DNA of 64,000 bases. Origin: Malaya genurostris (Eukaryota > Arthropoda > Insecta > Diptera > Culicidae). A program made the translations under genes and the position numbers. Positions 51,769 through 62,410 of the stretch are shown piece after piece. Each line of letters begins with the position of its first letter. Positions within the stretch are counted from its first letter, which is position 1. The notes under the pieces are model-generated. The model did not search any database. It had not been told where the DNA came from and saw nothing but the letters and a program-made list of their open reading frames with translations. The stretch spans positions 247,162,570 to 247,226,569 of the forward strand of contig NC_080572.1 in the NCBI RefSeq assembly GCF_030247185.1, written 5' to 3'.

Positions 51769-52949
51769 CACCGAAACCTCCATTTACGAACTAAACGGGG
51801 GTTCGTAAAAAGAGGTAGTTCGTAAAAAAAGTTTACGTTATTTGGGATTTGGTTCGTAAAAAAAGTTTACGTTATTTGGAATTTACTTCGTAAAAAAAGT
51901 TTTGTGTGATTATTGTGGAAACCGCGCATCATATGTTTATTTTCGGAACGGATGTGAAGAGTAAGTGCAAGAAAATGATGTTTGGGTTCGTTTCAAAATC
52001 CAAGATGGCGGCTTCCGGTTTATTGAGATTGCCTAAAACCCCTAACAACATGGGTATCTTCGGAACGGAATTGATGAGTAGATGTCGGAAAACGATGTTT
52101 GAGGTAGTTTTGAAATTCAAGATGGCGACTTCCGGTTTGTTGATATTCCTTGAAAACCCTTACAATATGGGTATTTTTGAAACGTGGTTAATGAGTAGAT
52201 GTCGGAAAATGATGTTTGAAGTGGTTCTGAAATCCAAGATGGCTACTTCCGGTTTGTTAATATTCCTTGAAAACCCTTACAATATGGATATTTTCGGAAC
52301 GGGATTGATGAGTAGATATCAGAAAACGATGTTTGAGGTGGTTCTTAGTTCCAAGATGGCAACTTCCGGTTTCTTGATATTTCTTGAAAACCCTTACAAT
52401 ATGGGTATTTTCGGAACCTCAAGCATCGTTTTCTGATATCTACTCATTAACCCCGTTCCGAAAATACCCATATTGCAAGGGTTTTCACATCTTGGATTTC
52501 AGAACCACCTCCAACATCATTTTCCGACATCAACATTCAACAAGCCGGAAGTCGCCATCTTGAATTTCAAAACTACCTCAAACATCGTTTTCTGACATCT
52601 ACTCATCAATTCCATTCCGAAAATACCCATATTGTATGGGTTTTCAAGGAATATCAATCAACAGGAAGTCGCCATCTTGGATTTCCAAAATACCTCAAAC
52701 ATCATTTTCCGGAATCTACTCTTTAAACCCGTTCCAAAAATACCTATATTGTAGTAGTTTCCATGGAGTCGGAAATCGCTTTCGATGAATGACAAACCCT
52801 CTTTTACGAAGTAGGTTCGTAAAAAAAGTTTACGTTATTTGGGATTTGGTTCGTAAAAAAAGTTTACGTTATTTGGGATTTGGTTCGTAAAAAGAGGTAC
52901 GTAAAAAGAGGTTACGTATAAAAAGTGTTCGTAAACGGAGGTTTGGGTG
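51769..52949. mobile_element. Foldback element with 117-bp tandem units in both arms
   Basis: The ends CACCGAAACCTCCATTTACG and, reversed, CACCCAAACCTCCGTTTACG differ at two of 20 bases and are flanked by TA. Inside each end are direct copies of TTCGTAAAAAAAGTTTACG. The left arm (51935-52417) holds four 117-bp units, each with AAGATGGC, CTTCCGGTTT and AACCCTTACAATATGGG. The right arm (52420-52790) holds about three inverted units. The centre of symmetry is near 52418. The 176-aa ORF at 51906-52436 is open only because 117 is divisible by three. Confidence 0.85.
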
Positions 52950-54284
52950 TATAATATGAGCGAATGTATATTTGTTGTATGTGAGATTCATGAACTTCAT
53001 GCACCCCTCCCCCCTTCCCCTCCCAAGAAAGATTCAAAAAACTTCTTTGTCTTTATTGGTTAAAAATTTCTATGATTTTTAGTACGATTCCTACAATGAA
53101 TTTATAAATTATTGCTATAAAACTCTTGTACTTTTTGAGAAAGTCGTTATTAGAAATTATATTATTACATTTTATGGACAAAAACCAACATGTAATTCTT
53201 CAAGTTGTTGCGAGTTTCGAGGAAGTAGTGGTGATAATTATTATAGAAATACGACTAGTAGTATTCACTATTAAAGTTTACTTGCAAAACATTGGCATTC
53301 ACGTCGGCTCGTTAAGTTTTACTTCGCGGTCAAGTTAACCAGAAGATGCACGTAATTAAAGTGAAAAACTTTTAAAACTTGTATTGAAATGTGTTTCATA
53401 GTACCGTTAGTTAATTCACAGAAAACAAATATATATGCTCACATATTAACTGTGTGTAAAATTTGCTCAATCTACAGGGTGAACACTCGCAGATGTCACC
53501 ACGATCGACACGAGATGCCACCGGGATTTGGGTGCCGCTTTTACATGAGCCACAATTTTGAGTGCAACATTCACTTCACGCTAGATTTTTGTTTTGCTGT
53601 TGGCTAAAATGACAGGTTTTTTTTTTGTTTCGTTCCGATCGAATTCTCGTGTGATTTATGCGACATGGAAAAAATTGCCTTTAACACTTAGAGGAATCGT
53701 GTGGCAAGTGTTAAAATTGTTGTAGCTTAAAATATTTCTATAACGCGAGATTTCAACAGATTTAATATCGACAACCCAATTAAATGTATCAACAAACTAA
53801 TTTTTTTTTCCGTCAGTGCGATAAATTGTTTTAAATTTGATCAGTATCTAACAGGGAAATCAGATTGGAAAATCGACATGCCAATGCAATTATGTAATGA
53901 AAATCGTGAAAATGTTACAGCAGAGACGGAACTCGAGCCCTTAGCTTACTCCTAATCGAGGAAAAAATTTTTACAAATAAACTATCCTGCATATGAAGAC
54001 ACATGAAGAAAAAGTCTAATTGACTAGAAGAACCAAGCATGCTTTGCTGTGCTTGGTCACCACAGCATTCACTAACAGTCCTATATCTATGGCAATAAAT
54101 TCAACAGAAAACAAACACACACCGTACAACAAGTCTATTTTTTCTATTCTGCTTTGCCGCCAATACTGATTTGAGAGTTTGATTTTGTCTGCTTGTTGCT
54201 TATTTGACGATCGCAGCTAATATGTGATAGCAGCAGTGCAAGAAAAAAAACAGACTTGTAGTGCGATGTGTGTGTTTTTTATAG
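52950..54284. other. AT-rich spacer
   Basis: No gene recognised. Short C-rich word CCCCTCCCCCCTTCCCCTCCC near 53005 and ORFs below 75 aa without motifs. 54050-54250 has no signature. Confidence 0.3.
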
Positions 54285-55190
54285 TTTTTTTTTATTCGGA
54301 TCTTTTGCACTTAAGCTTAACGCGGCCGTTTTACTGTATTAATTTTTTTTTTCTTGGAGGAGAGCAGGGGTTCGCTATTCACGCTCCCGTCCATTGGTTC
54401 GGTAAGACTATTTGACAGGCGTTGGGTAGGTTGTTAACTGCAGCTGGTGTACTTTGTTCTATAGGGGATACTGATGGTTTCGTTGAAAGGGATGCTTCAT
54501 TGTTGTTGGTGGCTGTCACAGGTGTACTGGGGTTGCTTGTGGTTGGTGTGAAGGAAACACCGTTGTACTTCGGTGTAGTTGTCTCCTTGTCCAGTTTATC
54601 ACATGGCTTACCGTAGTGAACAGCTTTTTGGCAATATTGGCATGTGGCCATCTGATTGTCATAGGTAACAAGTGATTTGCACGGGATTCTTGTATCCTGA
54701 CCGAAAGTCACATAAGAAGGTATAGGCCTCTTCAAGCGCATGCGTAACAAACGTACCCCATTTAGAATACCTGCGAAAAAGTTCTTCCACTTTTCTTTTT
54801 CGATGTAGAGAATCTCTTCGTACTGGGACACAGTTTTGCGAATATAAGGATCGATGACGCTTGAGGGAAGATCATGCACAAGAACTTCTATTCTATTGTA
54901 CGTAAACAAAATTATTTGTCTTATTGCATTGAAGTAAATGCACACGTTTAATGTTAAGCTACATTTGCTCCATAAGCAAACCTTCAAGTTCTCGTATCGA
55001 AGGTCTAATTTTGCACTGCCTGAAGTCAACAATAATTGTATTCTTTCGTAGCGGTGGTAGCTTTTGTTCGTTTGGTTCACTCATTTCGAGATCGTCCTAT
55101 TGTTCACTACACAATACTGTACTTGGATTCTTCCGTCCCGAACGTAAGCGGTTTTGTTTTATCGACTGACTTGGAAGAGATGTGAAAGCG
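54285..55190 (-). pseudogene. ORF1-only retroelement, copy 2, degenerate
   Basis: On the minus strand the ATG at 55084 opens a product starting MSEPNEQKLPP, with stops soon after position 40 and again where a deletion removes about 85 bp of the ORF compared with copy 1. Another frame then carries VHDLPSSVIDPYIRK, CQYCQKAVHYGKPC (zinc knuckle intact) and the Ser/Thr/Pro tail, ending earlier than copy 1. The 3' end is GGCCGCGTTAAGCTTAAGTG and a short poly(A) near 54285. Again no reverse transcriptase follows. The TIR element 55233-56335 lies immediately beyond its 5' end. Confidence 0.7.
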
Positions 55191-55232
55191 AACTGCGATG
55201 TGTGTTTGTTTTCTGTTGAATTTATGTTCATA

Positions 55233-56335
55233 CACGGAACGACCGAAATTAGCTCTGCGCCTAATTCGTATTACTGTTTTTGAATTAGTTGATTCTAACA
55301 ACAAAATTTCCAAAATAACTATAAAATTAGTTAAAATGTAGACTTTACTGTGCTGAAAAAAACTCTTATTTTTAGAGAATGTGTTTAGTTGGCGAATATT
55401 CTGGACACAAACCAGCAATATTTCAATCCAACACGAAATTCTCATTGACAACTAATTTCGTTATTAAAATCAGAAACTTTGATTCTATTTATCTATCACC
55501 GTCATTACTGAAGGACAGCAGTGTCAAAGCAAAACAATCCATTAAAAAGCTAAAAGGGACAGTCTTGTTGAAACTGCTCGCAAATTGTTTAGATGTTTTT
55601 CGCATGTGTTACGTAAACTGTTAGTGGAAAGTGTATTTATTCAGAATTTGTGCGCACTTGAAGCGATTGTGCGTAATAATGTTTTTACGCGGAACAGTGA
55701 TGTGAATTTCGAATGTTTCACTCTAATTGTGATGAAGGTTTTTTGTATCTTCAAACCTTCCGAGCTGCGCCGTCCGGTGTACTATTTGTATTCGGTTTTT
55801 GTTTTCCGAGTGCTCAAAGTTTTCAGTGAGAATGAAGAAACAGTGATTTAGAAGAAAAAAAATTCAAAAAGATGTTTACGTTTCGTTTATGTCTTTTTCT
55901 CCAACACAACATCTGCCAATATAGAAAAGACAACCGCGTCTGAATTTTTTTCGGCAGTAGTGTGCCATCTAGTGGCTAGTAGTCATTAAGGTGTTACCGT
56001 TTCGGTGACAGGGCGCCATATAGCTGCAGATTGCAGAAGCCAATTCAACCATTCATATTGGTTGAAAACAACATTATATTTCTTTAATTCAACTAAAAAA
56101 TTAGTTGACTGGATATGAAGTGTGCCTTAGCTAAGAAATGACAGTACGTTTAATTTGTGAATTCAACTAAAAAAAATAGTCATTTCAACAAATATTTTAT
56201 TATTATTAAGGGAATGAGAATAAAAAATCTAAATCAGCAAAAGTAAGATTTTTTTAGTTGTCTCAAAAAATAACTAACTAAAATCAGCAAATCAACTAAA
56301 TTTTTCGCGAAAATGCTGATTTCGGTCGTTCCGTG
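55233..56335. mobile_element. 1.1-kb TIR element, copy B (inverted relative to copy A)
   Basis: Its sequence is the reverse complement of copy A over nearly its whole length, with only scattered differences and a length difference of 11 bp. The same termini CACGGAACGACCGAAAT are present, here flanked by TA on both sides. The two copies are about 17 kb apart and in opposite orientation. Confidence 0.85.
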
Positions 56336-56337
56336 TA

Positions 56338-58914
56338 GATATGGATAATATTTTCGTAGTTTTCATTACATAGTTGCATTCGTATTCGATTTTCCAATCT
56401 GTTTTCCCCATAAGATACTGATCAAATTTAAAACTAGCTCAAGACGGCTCTACGTCTTAACAAGACTAGAACACAAATTGTTGAAAGAAAATCGTATTTT
56501 GGGCAGCCCATTTCAATTTGGAAAATTTGCAAACTCAACAGATCACCATATTAAAATCTCAATAATCAAAATTTAAATTTTTGCTATTCCCATAAATTAA
56601 ATAAAATATATGAATGAGGATAGGAAATAAATAATGTGAGGTTAGGAAATAAATTTGTGAAAAAGTTTCCATCAGAAGCCGGACTACAATTTGAAAACTC
56701 TCTCCAATTCCTGGAAGTGCTATGTCGTTGAGCAGCGTTGAGACACGCAAGAAAACTTCTTTCATAAATTCTCGAAAATTGCATTTCTATGCTAATTAAA
56801 ACCATTTGTTCAGCAAAGTTGACCGGCTATAGTAAAACATGTCTTTTTGACTACTGAATAGCTCACCTCAAAACTGAATAATGTATTGCTTCGCCAAACC
56901 CGTATAAAACGGTTTCAAATGCGCTGAGAGAAAAATATATATTAATAGTTTGACTAGTGGGATAAAGCAATACACTGTATTACTTCCATCTTAAACAAAT
57001 CACCAACTTTGCCAACAAATGTTACGGAAGCCACTGCCTTTCGCATCCGTAGGAAGGCTACTGTTGCTGTGTGAAACATTTAGTAGACTGCTTATGGGGC
57101 AAACAAAAAAAACACAAATGTTCGAAACTATCGCATTCAAGAACAGCTATCAAAACAGTTTCGCCGGATCCACCGTTCCAAGTTTGTGATTCGTTAGGGT
57201 GGGTCAAAATGTTCGACATTCTCAGAATTATTTTCGTTTTGATGGTAACACGATTTTTGGACAAGAGAAAATAATTATAGAAACAAAAACAAATTTGCTG
57301 ACATGTTTTGATTCGTCCTAATACACAAACATATACAATTCATACTCCATCTATGATGTCATGATCATGATCCTAAATGCACTCAAGGACCGAAACGAGA
57401 TGACCATTTGGGGATGGAGAGTAGTAAATTTTTTTTGTCAAATCCCCGTTACCGACTTCTTACAATTCTCGCACAGTGAAGGATACGGATTGCTACAATG
57501 TTACCATACTCGGTATCTGCCGGGGAGAGATAACTCAATATTACAATGTATAGATACGTTTGTATGCATCCGGCAGCCATCGCAGCTCCAACGGCAGCCA
57601 ACCGAAGGCGATGTACGTCGGAACCCGGAGAACGGGCAAGATGTTGAGCACAGACCAGCTCCATCGGAGCCCATTGTCGGGGTGGAAGCAATTTTTTTCA
57701 GATCAGCAGCTATGCTTCCCGTCGTTTCATATCTGGGGGATGACAAGTTTTCAAGCACCACGACGCCAAAAGCTACACATATCGTGAGCATTCGTTCGGA
57801 TAAAGTTGAATATAGGGCGGATCACAGTTTGTGTTGGAGTTGGATTTTTTTTTGTTTCTAGCTAGGAAGAAGCTGGCGTTGACGGGGAAAAAATGATGTA
57901 AAAAAAAGTCTGCAATAGACACTTTTTACTGCAACGAAATAAAGAAGATAACATCAAAGTTTACTCCCCTATAGAGAGCAGAAGAGTATTTTAATAAAAA
58001 AAATCCTGCACGAATCATCGTTTGAAAAGTAGCGCAGCTTTCGTCATATTCAAGTTGTTACTGTACAGTCTTTGTTCTTTAAATAATGTTGCAAGCCACG
58101 CTTCAATGCACAATTGGAGCTGATCTCATCATACTCAAATCCATAGTAATACAGAACAGATATTTTGTGTTAGCGAGATTATTCGCGGCGACGGAATTTA
58201 AGCAATTCTAACAATCAAAATAAACAGCGATTATGTTGCCAATGATAAGTTCCACAATCAGTCGTAAATTGCTGTTGTAAGTTCGTTCCAATTGAGCATG
58301 AAATTTTGCTTACTCTGTATCGCATCGTGCGTACGTTTATTATGCTGAAATTAAAAAAACTGCTTTTGGTCTACAATACGCACATTTTGTTGATGATTGA
58401 TTTGCTTTAAATCTCGCACACTTTGTCCTGCACTATACAACCAACGGCTAAAATACAGGAGAAGCTTCAGTTTTGAACACGTACTTGACTAAGCTAAGAG
58501 ACATTTTTGTTCCACCATCTCTTCATCTCTGTCACATCCTGAGTCACGTTTTCACTTTTCTTCAACTATGGCAATTGTCCAATATATCTCAATCGGGCGG
58601 AATTAAGGGTAATGGGGTTGGTTGAAATCCTTTTTGAAGCCCTTCTCTGCTATAATGATAGCTTGCCAAAGCAGAACTAAACTTTCTAAGTCAATTGTGA
58701 GCTTTAAGGAACGCATAAAACACCTTTTTCTTTTGCTTGTACATTTGGAAATTCGCAATTTCGTTCGTCACGGAAAACTGGGGTTTTTCCGCAGCTGTAA
58801 GTGATTTTCCAAAATACAGGGTTTCTCTATCTAATATTTTTTTTGAAGTAGCGGTTATTTCGACATTGGTTTAAGGTTTTAAGGTTGTCACTTCTGATTT
58901 GGAAGAAACTTAGT
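56338..58914. other. Non-coding region with one GC-rich, coding-like patch
   Basis: The patch at about 57490-57800 has open frames on both strands. On the minus strand one frame starts MLTICVAFGVVVLENLSS and another reads VLRVPTYIAFGWLPLELRW. Neither extends or matches a family I recognise. The remaining sequence is AT-rich with no ORF above 75 aa. Confidence 0.25.
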
Positions 58915-58929
58915 TTTATCCATCCGCTG

Positions 58930-59213
58930 AACGGAAATGGTTGTGCATACGCTTGAGGAACGCGTGAAAATCGCGCAGTTTTACTTTGAAAATCATGGTA
59001 ATGTGACGGAATGTGTTGCCAAAAATCATCTTCTCGGATGAGGCACAGTTTCATCTCGGCGGGTATGTTAATAAGCAAAATTGTCGCATCTGGAACTCGG
59101 AAAACTCGCACGTTATCATGGAGAAACCGATGCATCCTCAGAGAGTGACGGTTTGGTGCGGATTTTGGTCTGGCGGCATCATTGGGCCATTTTTCTTTAT
59201 TACCAACAGATAA
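58930..59213 (+). pseudogene. Internally deleted DD41D-like transposase fragment
   Basis: An N-terminal piece TLEERVKIAQFYFENHGNV, starting at an ATG at 58937, runs into a deletion. In another frame it continues PKIIFSDEAQFHLGGYVNKQN, EKPMHPQRVTVWCGFWSGG and IIGPFFF. The first catalytic aspartate (SDEAQF) is kept; everything after the FF is lost and replaced by low-complexity sequence. It is more diverged from the 34166-34876 protein than that copy is from 18217-18876, so it represents an older lineage. Confidence 0.65.
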
Positions 59214-59217
59214 ACCC

Positions 59218-59460
59218 ATTTAAAAGATTATTATTATTATTACTATTACCATTATTACATTATTACATCACTATTACAATTATTACCACTACATTCCATA
59301 CACACCATTACAAGAACCACATACCACAATTTACATTATCACAAAACCAGATTTACGACCATTGTCATTACAAAAACAACAACTAAACTATAAAACACAA
59401 CCACACATTACAAGGACAATTTTATATAATCTATTTGAATCAGTACATACAAAACAGTGA
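59218..59460. repeat. Low-complexity TTA/TTACA-rich tract
   Basis: Loose repeats of ATTATTAC and CATTACAA-type words follow directly on the truncated transposase. No ORF. Confidence 0.6.
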
Positions 59461-59591
59461 CCAATTGGGCACTATAGCCTAGGAACGTCTGTGTATTGAT
59501 TTAAAATAGAAGCTCATAGAAGTAAATCTTATCAAGGGTCCAGTGTAGAACCGAAGCAAAGGACTGCTGCCACGTGACTACTTACAAAAAA

Positions 59592-60910
59592 ACCTGTTTC
59601 AATCCACCTAGTGGTGTAATGATGCCTTTCTCATATCAATCAAACTATCATATATAATACTGTGGTATTCTTCAAAATTATTTTTCTTCGATTCTTAAAA
59701 GAATAATCGAAATAGATTTATTTGACCGTCTACTGATAAAAACTATCAATTGGAAAAGATTTGAGGTCGATTTAGAAAACTTTTCACGGTTTTTCGCTCT
59801 TTTCAGTGATGGTATAAAATTTTTAACACACTTTACCCTATATTTCCGGATCCGAAAGTCGGATCCTGATGAAATTCAGGAATTACGTATGGGACCACAG
59901 GACCTTTCATTTGAACCTAAGTTTGTGAAAATCGGTCGCGCCATCTATGAGAAAAGTTAGAACACATATTTTCATTTTTTTGCACATTTTACCCCATGAA
60001 GTTAGTGCAAAAAACGTTACATACACACATACGCACACACACACATAGACATTTTGCGTACTCAACGAACTGAGTCGAATGGTATATGACACTCGGTCCT
60101 CCGGGCCTCGGTTCAAACGTCGGTTTTCACAGTGATTGCATAACCTTTCTATATGAGAAAGACAAAAAAAAATTTTCTTCGATTCTTAAAAGAATAACCG
60201 AAATCGGTTTGTTTAACCGTCTACTGATAAAACCATCAAATTGGAAAAGATTTGAGGTCGATTTAGAAAATTTTTTAAGGTTTTTCCTCATCTTCAGTGA
60301 TGGTGTACAATTTTTAACACACTTTACCCTATATTTCCGGATCCGGAAGTCGGATCCTGATGAAATTCAGGAATTACGTATGGGACCACAGGACCTTTCA
60401 TTTGAAATAAGTTTGTGAAAATCGGTCGCGCCATCTATGAGAAAAGTTAAAACACATATTTTCTTTTTTTGCACATTTTACCCCATAACTCTCGAACCGG
60501 AAGTCGGATACAAATAATATTCAGGAATTTTGTATGGGACCTCAAGACCTTTCATTTGAATCTAAGTTTGTAAAAATCGATTCAGCCATCTCTGAGAAAA
60601 GTTAGTGCACTTATTTTCACAATTTTTTGCACATTTTACCCCATAATTCCGGAACCGGAAGTCGGATCCAAATAATATTCAGGAATTTTGTATGGGACCA
60701 CAAGGCCTTTCATTTGAATTTAAGTTTGTGAAAATCGGTTCAGCCATCTCCGAGTAAAAATAGTGCAAAAAAACGTTACATACACACACACACACACACA
60801 CACACGCACAGACATTTTGCGTACTCGACGAACTGAGTCGAATGGTATATGACACTCGGCCCTCCGGGCCTCGGTTCAAAAGTCGGTTTTCACAGTGATT
60901 GCATAATTCG
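59592..60910 (+). repeat. Composite repeat with left terminus and a 491-bp tandem duplication
   Basis: The left terminus ACCTGTTTCAATCCACCTAG then TGGTGTAATGATGCC is the reverse complement of the right termini at 40600 and 45855. Unit 1 (59681-60171) and the start of unit 2 (60172-60900) repeat with a 491-bp period and few differences. Unit 2 holds further blocks of about 165-170 bp with GAACCGGAAGTCGGATNC. Each unit ends with a CA tract and GACACTCGGNCCTCCGGGCC. Confidence 0.75.
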
Positions 60911-60959
60911 TATATATTGTTTGCATGAATATTCTTCGGTTTTTCAGTTTTCATGACAT

Positions 60960-62410
60960 TATTTTAATGACCGTCGTTTTAAGCGACAATTTGAGATTTT
61001 AATCACTCTTTACTCTGTAATGTCGAAACTGCAAATCGGATCGAATTTGAATCTAAAAGTGGGACAATCGATTAAACATTCCATGATATGTCGAAGTAAG
61101 TTCCACTTTAGAGTTTACGGTAATTTAAAGTACTTCCAGAACCGGTATTCAGGAACCAGCCTAACCCAAACCGATTCGCCATGAATTGACTTGACGAATA
61201 AATTGCAATAGTTTTGAGTCCAACTTTGAAGCTTTTCGGGATTGTCATCATATGGAAGATGATGGTTTGAATTTTAAAAATTCATCATCATGTAATTCCA
61301 GAATCGGAAGTCAGAATTGGATAAAATATTATCACTTTTCATTTAAATCATAGATGATTCTTAGATTTTATTTGAATCTTAGATCGGTTCAGCCATCTAC
61401 GAGAAAAATGAGTTACACAATTTTAATTTCGTTTCACATATCATCCTGTAGTTCCGGAACCAGAGGTTAAAACCAAACATAGTTCAGGAACCTTGTTTGG
61501 AAGCATACGACTTTTCATATGGATCTGAGTTTGTAGAAAACGGTTGAGTCGTCTCCAAAATAAATTGAGTGAAATTATTTATTTTGAAATTATTATCACA
61601 CACGCATTAGATGATCTCGACGAACTGATTCGAATGGTATATGGGTGTTATGTTCTTCCAGCATTTATGGCTCTAAAAAGTTTAAAACAATATAATTATG
61701 GAATTGCTTTCAACTCGCAAATGATGCCATCATCTGATTTATACATGTCATATTCGAACGATTATGTTGCCAAAAACGAACCGTGCTAAAGTCGGTCCGA
61801 GGTAAAATGTCATGAAAAAGGATGCTGTGCACAGTCTTTTTGGTACTTAGAAACAATTGCATGTAACAGTATAAAAATCGTGCTTTACGTTGCTCTCAAG
61901 CATTTATTTGCCATACAGCGCTTAAAACTCCTTCTACTGAAACAGGGGGAAAAGTCGCTTACACAAAAATTGCGATATCTCCGTTGAAAATGGACGGATT
62001 TTAACAATCTATGGCTTGTTGGATAGCTATTACCGTGCGAAATCTAAGTCTGAAAACATATTCTGTTTTCAAGGTCAAATGTGACAGATACTGTCAAAAA
62101 ACTAAAAATTTTTACATAAAACTTTGTATAACTCAAAAAGTAAACTTCCTATCTCAAAACCATTTAATAGCGTTCTGGGGGACGGGAAAACCTTTCATTT
62201 GCGACTAGTTTGATCAAAATCGGTCCAGCCATCTCTGAGATCTGGACCTCTTTGTTGACAACACACATACACACACACACACGGACATTTGCTCAGTTCG
62301 TCGAGCTGAATCGATTGGTATATGACATTCGGCCCTCCGGGCCTCGGAAAATTTTTCGAAAGTTTGAGCGAATTCTATACCTATTTTTTATATATAAAAA
62401 AAAGGTAAAA
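60960..62410 (+). repeat. Composite repeat, long variant, same layout as 8220-10015
   Basis: Contains AATCGGAAGTCAGAATTGG, GTAGTTCCGGAACCAG, GCATACGACTTTTCATATGG, CCAAAAACGAACCGTGCTAA, AACAATTGCATGTAACAGTA, AAAACTCCTTCTACTG and the 3' part TCGGTCCAGCCATCTCTGAG, a CA tract, and GACATTCGGCCCTCCGGGCC. Unlike the 8220 copy it has no transposase inserted, so it shows the unbroken form. Confidence 0.65.

Noticed and set aside
51906..52436. 176-aa ORF with four 39-residue repeats, superficially a repeat protein
   Set aside because: It stays open because the DNA unit is 117 bp; it lies entirely within the foldback element and has no start context or known domain.
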